From Ooceraea biroi (Eukaryota; Arthropoda; Insecta; Hymenoptera; Formicidae), in the NCBI RefSeq assembly GCF_003672135.1, contig NC_039516.1, positions 4,881,838 through 4,945,837 on the forward strand: DNA of 64,000 nucleotides. The letters run 5' to 3'. Made by a program: the position numbers and the translations under genes. The notes beneath the pieces are model-generated. The model searched no databases and was not told the DNA's origin. It saw nothing but the letters and a program-made list of their open reading frames with translations. Of the stretch, positions 58,699-64,000 are shown one piece after another; position 1 is the stretch's first letter, and every line of letters starts with the position of its first letter.

Positions 58699-61600
58699 TT
58701 GAAATGTCGCGTTTGCTCGTAACCTCTCTTCTCGTCAACCGACGGAATATAAGAATAGAGAAAAGAGAATCGCGCTTGCTGGACAGCAGCCTGCTTCCTC
58801 GTCAGCCATCGACAGGCCACTGCAGCATTATAAATAAATTGTAAATCGTAAGTAAATTGTAGTAATTAACAGTTCGGAATATCTGATGGAACACGAACGA
58901 ATTATTAATTAAGTTGTTATTAATTATTTGCATGTATCCTATATGATTCTCTTTATAGTTCCAGATCTTTGCTGCTGCTTTATTCCGCGCTGTTCGGTGA
59001 GTCTTGCTTTTCTACACTTCCATTTTTTACTTTAATAAATAATGAATTGTCCTTCTTTTAATTTCATTAAGCCAATGTTCATTTTCGACCTGTAGTGTCT
59101 GAGACAATGAGACGTGATTTTATCGAGATTTATTACGCGTCCATAACAGTTAATTTATATACGGTCGACGGGATCGACGGTTGATGAGAGGCGGTATCGA
59201 TAACCGCAACGGACGTGATCGAAGCATGCGAGCTTGGTTACGTCGTGTACCATTGAAGTGTCCTACAACGTATGGCCGGTTCGCATTAGGCGTTATCCAA
59301 TGCTGGCTTTGACAGCTACCAAATGATGTGCGTTGCTAGTGTCAATCTGACGCAGGGGTTCTCAAATTTTATCAAAATTTATGACATCGTCCTCTAAATA
59401 ACACGGTATTAATTAGTCTTTTTAATGTTCGTTCGTGTTTAGATAGTAAAAGAAGATAATTTCTTTCTTTTATTAATTTTTTTATTAACATCTGATTTAT
59501 AAAGTACAAGAATATAAAAATTTTGAAAATTTATACCGAAGGTATAAATTCTCGTCTAAAATACTTGGTTCATAAAAAGCTGTACACGACAAGATAAGAG
59601 ACAGAAAGGAAAACCGCATCTTTTTATCGCACGTCAGTCCATTCCGTCACAGTTAACGATCTTGCTTCGTGTGAAAATAGAAGAACGCAATTAACCAACC
59701 AACGATGCCGTCGCCGTTAACCCGACGTGCTATCGCGTAAAAAGCAGCCGCGATATGGAGGCGCCGCGAGATAATCACGGAGACGCGAACGCGACAAAAA
59801 GAACGGGAAGGACGAAGTACGATTGCGACGAGTCGTCGCGGGGTGGGTTTTTGCTGCTGAACGCGATTTCGGTCGAAGTTCGCTACACCGCCGCGGGCGG
59901 TTCGAAACCCCTCGCAAAAGTGCCGTTCCGTGTTTTCCCGGGTGCGTTTTAGCAGCGGAATTCTAGACGCCAGTAATTCGCTGCAGTCGCGCTAATTAGA
60001 GCCGCTGGCGGCTGGCGAGCGGCGTTTCTGGTCGTTTCAGCCGGTCGTCGTGGTTAATAAAGGCGTAATCGTTACGAGCAGCGAATGCGCAACGCTCATG
60101 GGAAACCTCGACTACGGCACGCAGAAGCAGGTATGTATCTCGAAATCAACTTGGTTGGGGAATTGTGCGTGCAGATGATTTCGGCAATCATATTGCTCAT
60201 ATTTCCTTGTTACTCTAAAGAAAAACCAAGAAATTGGATTTCTTGTGGCCATGGAGTAAAAACATCTGGAAGAATGGAAAATTTTTAATATAAAAGACAG
60301 AGTACAGGGAAACATTAATGAATATCATTAATAGGATTCCCAAATAGATTATTTATTATATTTTATTATATTTCAAACTTTTTATGTCGCATAAATCACA
60401 ATTTATGAGAAAATAAACGAAGCAGATAGTTAACTTTTGACATTTCCGAGAATAATCTTATTAATATTAAAGTCGAAGTAACTTCGATGCACACGAATGT
60501 AATAGAATACATCGAAGCGTATAATGACTTCATTACCGCGGATCTCTTTAGAAACTTGAAGGAGATCACGGGAGGGAGTCATAAATCCCGCTTAACGTAA
60601 TACACGAGCAATAATTCCATCTTAGGCCGAAATTTGAATCACGAGAGGCGCTCGAGAATCGATTGCCGTGTCGCTTTTGCTCAGACACGCGATACGGCAA
60701 TAACTTTATCCAAAATACTAGTCATCGTTTTTTACCTTGTATTTTTCTCTTCTGACCTGCGTCATTAATAAGCAATATCTAGAAATTTATAATGCAAGTT
60801 GCGAGGGGGCGTGAATCGAGTAATTTTATATATTTTTTCAAATAAAATAACAGTAAAGCTATTAAATCAAATTAAACTAAATTTATTGAATGTCTGTATA
60901 ATAAGATAATTAATATTGGATTTCTGCACAAATTTTCCACATAGTTTATAAATCTAATAAAGAGATTTGATATTATCATAAATCGTGTTATAAGGAAAAC
61001 ACTTAATTACGTTTTGATCGCGTTTTCTAAATATTGTATTTTTTATTTTATTTTTTGCGAATTAAATTTCAATCACTGATTTTATATAATCTCGTTTTGG
61101 CGGAATCTACGACAAAAAACAGTCAACTTCTAGATCAAATATTTTGTCAGTGTATTCTTATTTAGAAAAATCGCGTGTAAGATAAGAACGATGATTGAAT
61201 TTTCGGAATTGACCTCCGAGATCGATACCATTTCGTTCGCTTTTCGACCTACGTTTCAATATATTCCGCTTCATTTGTGTTCTATCTTGATGATGGAAAT
61301 TCTTTCGAAATCTAAACGACTATCTGAATACTACATTGGCGAATCTGTTGGAATAAAAATATACAATATATACACCAGAATTACGAAATGCAATTCCTCT
61401 GTAAATAATTTTTTAAAATGATCATGTTTCTGATAATATATAAATTATATAGTTTGTACATTTTATACAAGTTATACATTTTTATATGTATATTGTAAAA
61501 ATTATAATTCCCGTTAATATAAATTTATAAAATTTTGCGAAAATAGATCCGATCGTAGATCAGACTTTTAATCGTAAAGTTCTGTAATTTTGTTCATTAA

Positions 61601-64000
61601 CGATGGTCGTAAAATCTGCGTTTAACAGTTAAGGACTGAAGAGGCTATTATTCGTGAGTTGCTTCCATTATCGTACCACTGTTTAACGAAGAAAGTTATG
61701 CTACTTATATAAACGACGCGATACTCTGGAAAACGGAATCGCTCGATAGTCCCTCTTTTACTCGGAACGATGAAGTCTTGTTCGTTAATTGACTCTTGTG
61801 GCTTTCCTACTAAACATATAGGAATAGTTTCTATATGGGAGATCTAAACTATCTTGTAATTGAAACAAGCAGACATAAATAATAGCGGTTACTGTCCATA
61901 CTTTGTTCACAATCTATCGGGCTAATTGCATTAAAATGTAATATTGCAATATTTAATATAATTAATTGAGATTAGTTATCCTCAAATATGTATAATATAA
62001 TCATTCTTTTAATGATTATTACAAAATTATGGAATTAGCTTGATGAAATGGCATAAATACTGAATATTATGTTTTTTCATTTTATATAAATATTATAATA
62101 AAGCAAGAACACTACACAATTGCTTGAAATACTTCTTTTTCGAGTTCAGCATGTTACATACAATTTTATATAAATTATAGTTATATTTCTTGCATTTAAT
62201 CTGCCTTGCATATGTTTTTCTGTTAGACAATATTATTCTTCATTAGCATTTAATATTTTGCCTGACGATTCTTAAGAAAATGTATGCGTAATAATTTTTT
62301 GATAGTCACGACAATCGCTTCTCAAGCTTAACTAAAATCGATACACTCTAAGCATGTATATGTACACGTATATGTATATGTGGCGTGCACGAGCGGACTC
62401 AATACGACTGTTAGATGCTTTAACGTTCGATGCACAACCGCCGAATTAACGCCGCCACCATTTTTACGGGGTCGTAGTCTATGCCTCGTAAAATTTATCT
62501 TCTGATGCGAATGGCGTTTCTCTCCGCTCCACCTACTCTCCCGCGCCGTCGCCATCGCTGGCCCTTCGTCTTTTAGGAGCTCAACGAAACCTTGCACGTC
62601 GCTGTCGTTACTGCCTGACACTTTTATCGGTTCTATCAAAGATCTCGCCGACTCTTGTCCTCTACCTCTCTTTCTCCGTCGCGCTTTCCTTTCGCGCTCG
62701 CTACGTACGCTTGATTACGGAAAGCACCCGAGAAATCTCGGTAAATTGCCCGTTCGAACATCCCGACAGGATTTCACGCTCGTATGTCGCTTCCGACTCG
62801 TACAGAGTGTCTCGTAGATTTTTGCTCTTCGTTTTGTAGCTAAATATTCTGTGCTTCATAGAAAGTCATTTCTTGCAGTTTTTTTTATTTTTTCTGCATT
62901 CTAGCATTAAAAATGAATAAAAGTTCTATAATAAAATTACGAAAAAAGATTTATTATTTATTTCTTTACTGAAAATATTCTCGAGTTTGCAACTTACGAA
63001 CTATAGTGATATTAAAAAACAATTCTGATTCTGATTGCTTATGACGCGAGTTTCTTTTTCGCGAACGACGATTCTGTTTATTCCCGTGCCAGGAGAGCGC
63101 AAAAGTTCGAAAAGCACCAGATCGTGTTTCTTGTTCTCAAATGTCGTACATGTCTCTGATTTTGATGAAAGCGTCGCTTCCGCGGAGTTTCCACTTCGCT
63201 TAACGATGTTTTAACGGGATTTTAGCTAACGGTGTAATATCTCCGCCATATAAGATCAACCGAAAGCGCCGGCGACTTTGTCCGTGACGCCGACTTACAA
63301 GAAAACTGATTTTCGTAACACAATTTTCATAAAATTGGGTTATCCGAACTCTTGCACTGATGGCTGTCGCTTGTTTTCACAATTGCTGCGCGGTAACTTT
63401 AGATGTTTGCTTAGAAAACACATTGAGACTGACTCGAGTAATCTGTATTAATTTGTTCTAATAGAGATAGGTATTACGAACGCCTCTTGATAGCACTAAT
63501 TAATGACGCGGAAATCGGTTGCAATTTTTATAATGACAACCTTTCCTACGCGAGAAATCCTTGAAAATTTTTATATTTCCTCTTTTTTGCGAGATTGCCA
63601 CTAAATAAAAGCAAAATACGAAATTTTAAACCGTGTGACCATGTATAGAACCTATTAAGGCAGTACAAAAGCTTTTCCGAGAGAATTTATGGAAATTGGC
63701 CTCTGTAACGCGATTTGAATTGCAACGATAATTGCCGGGATTTTATTCCAAGTTTAAATACAATTCGAATTTTAGTTATCCATTTGTATTCGAGCTTACG
63801 TGTGCAAATTAACAAATTGTGTCGCAAGAAATTTCCGATGCATGAACGTAAAGTGAATTTGAGTTTCTTATGTAAGAGATCTTTTTAAGTTATTTAATTT
63901 ACAGCAGTCATAAAGATTACCGGTTACAAGTTGAATATCAATATTTCTCATATAAATATCAGGTCACGTTACTCTCATCATAATCAGAATATCTGAAAAA
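58699..64000. other. non-coding stretch, no gene recognised
   Basis: AT-rich (particularly 60300-62300) with a CpG-rich patch at 59690-60070 and another at 62390-62760. Antisense-overlapping open frames at 59717-59952 look like composition artefacts. TACAGAGTGTCTCGTAGA near 62811 may be a decayed TACAGGGTGTCCCGTA transposon tip, without a visible partner end. Confidence 0.45.

Noticed and set aside
57800..58844. Open frames repeating MHQSFIMIRC on both strands
   Set aside because: They arise from the mirrored arms of the TTAA-flanked element.
62809..62830. TACAGAGTGTCTCGTAGA as a transposon tip
   Set aside because: Similar to TACAGGGTGTCCCGTA but degraded, with no partner end found.

Overview
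The window looks like non-coding DNA from an insect nuclear genome, most probably a hymenopteran and possibly an ant. The signs are an AT-rich background broken by CpG-rich islands, many (CT/GA)n, (GT)n and (TA)n microsatellites, a decayed mariner of about 1.25 kb, and several elements ending in the CAGGGTGTCCC / ACACCCTGTA termini common in insect Tc1/mariner-like families. No rRNA, tRNA, CRISPR array or prokaryote-style operon is visible. I recognise no intact host protein-coding gene; most open frames of 60-200 codons sit in CpG-rich or low-complexity DNA and are open in several frames at once.

Layout. Positions 1-47123 are mainly intergenic or intronic, with microsatellites, a few perfect hairpins, CpG-rich blocks (notably 24480-25290) and TE relics at 14382-14660, 16754-16877 and 42180-42465. 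The mobile-element-rich part begins at 47124. A 2.45-kb foldback element (47133-49580) carries a 9-bp target duplication and arms built of about 164-bp tandem units. A dead mariner (51429-52678, TA duplication) is followed by a CpG-rich block with a weak minus-strand exon/promoter candidate (52882-53692) and a 173-bp MITE (53730-53902). A nested cluster comes next: an outer element with CACTGA termini (54539-56274) holds a 761-bp DUF4817-type Tc1/mariner-like deletion derivative (54800-55560) and a 277-bp MITE (55727-56003). Then come a Transib-like element with RAG-signal-like ends and a 5-bp CGGCG duplication (57030-57856) and a TTAA-flanked long-inverted-repeat element (57975-58694). From 58699 to the end I see no gene and only one possible TE relic.

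How it fits together: there is no pathway here. The biology is a transposon graveyard and nesting site in which at least six DNA-transposon lineages, told apart by terminal sequence and target duplication (9 bp, TA, CGGCG, TTAA, degraded TTA-like), left non-autonomous or decayed copies within about 12 kb. The most unusual objects are the 164-bp-unit foldback element, which could form a hairpin of more than 1 kb if transcribed, and the element whose ends resemble V(D)J recombination signals.
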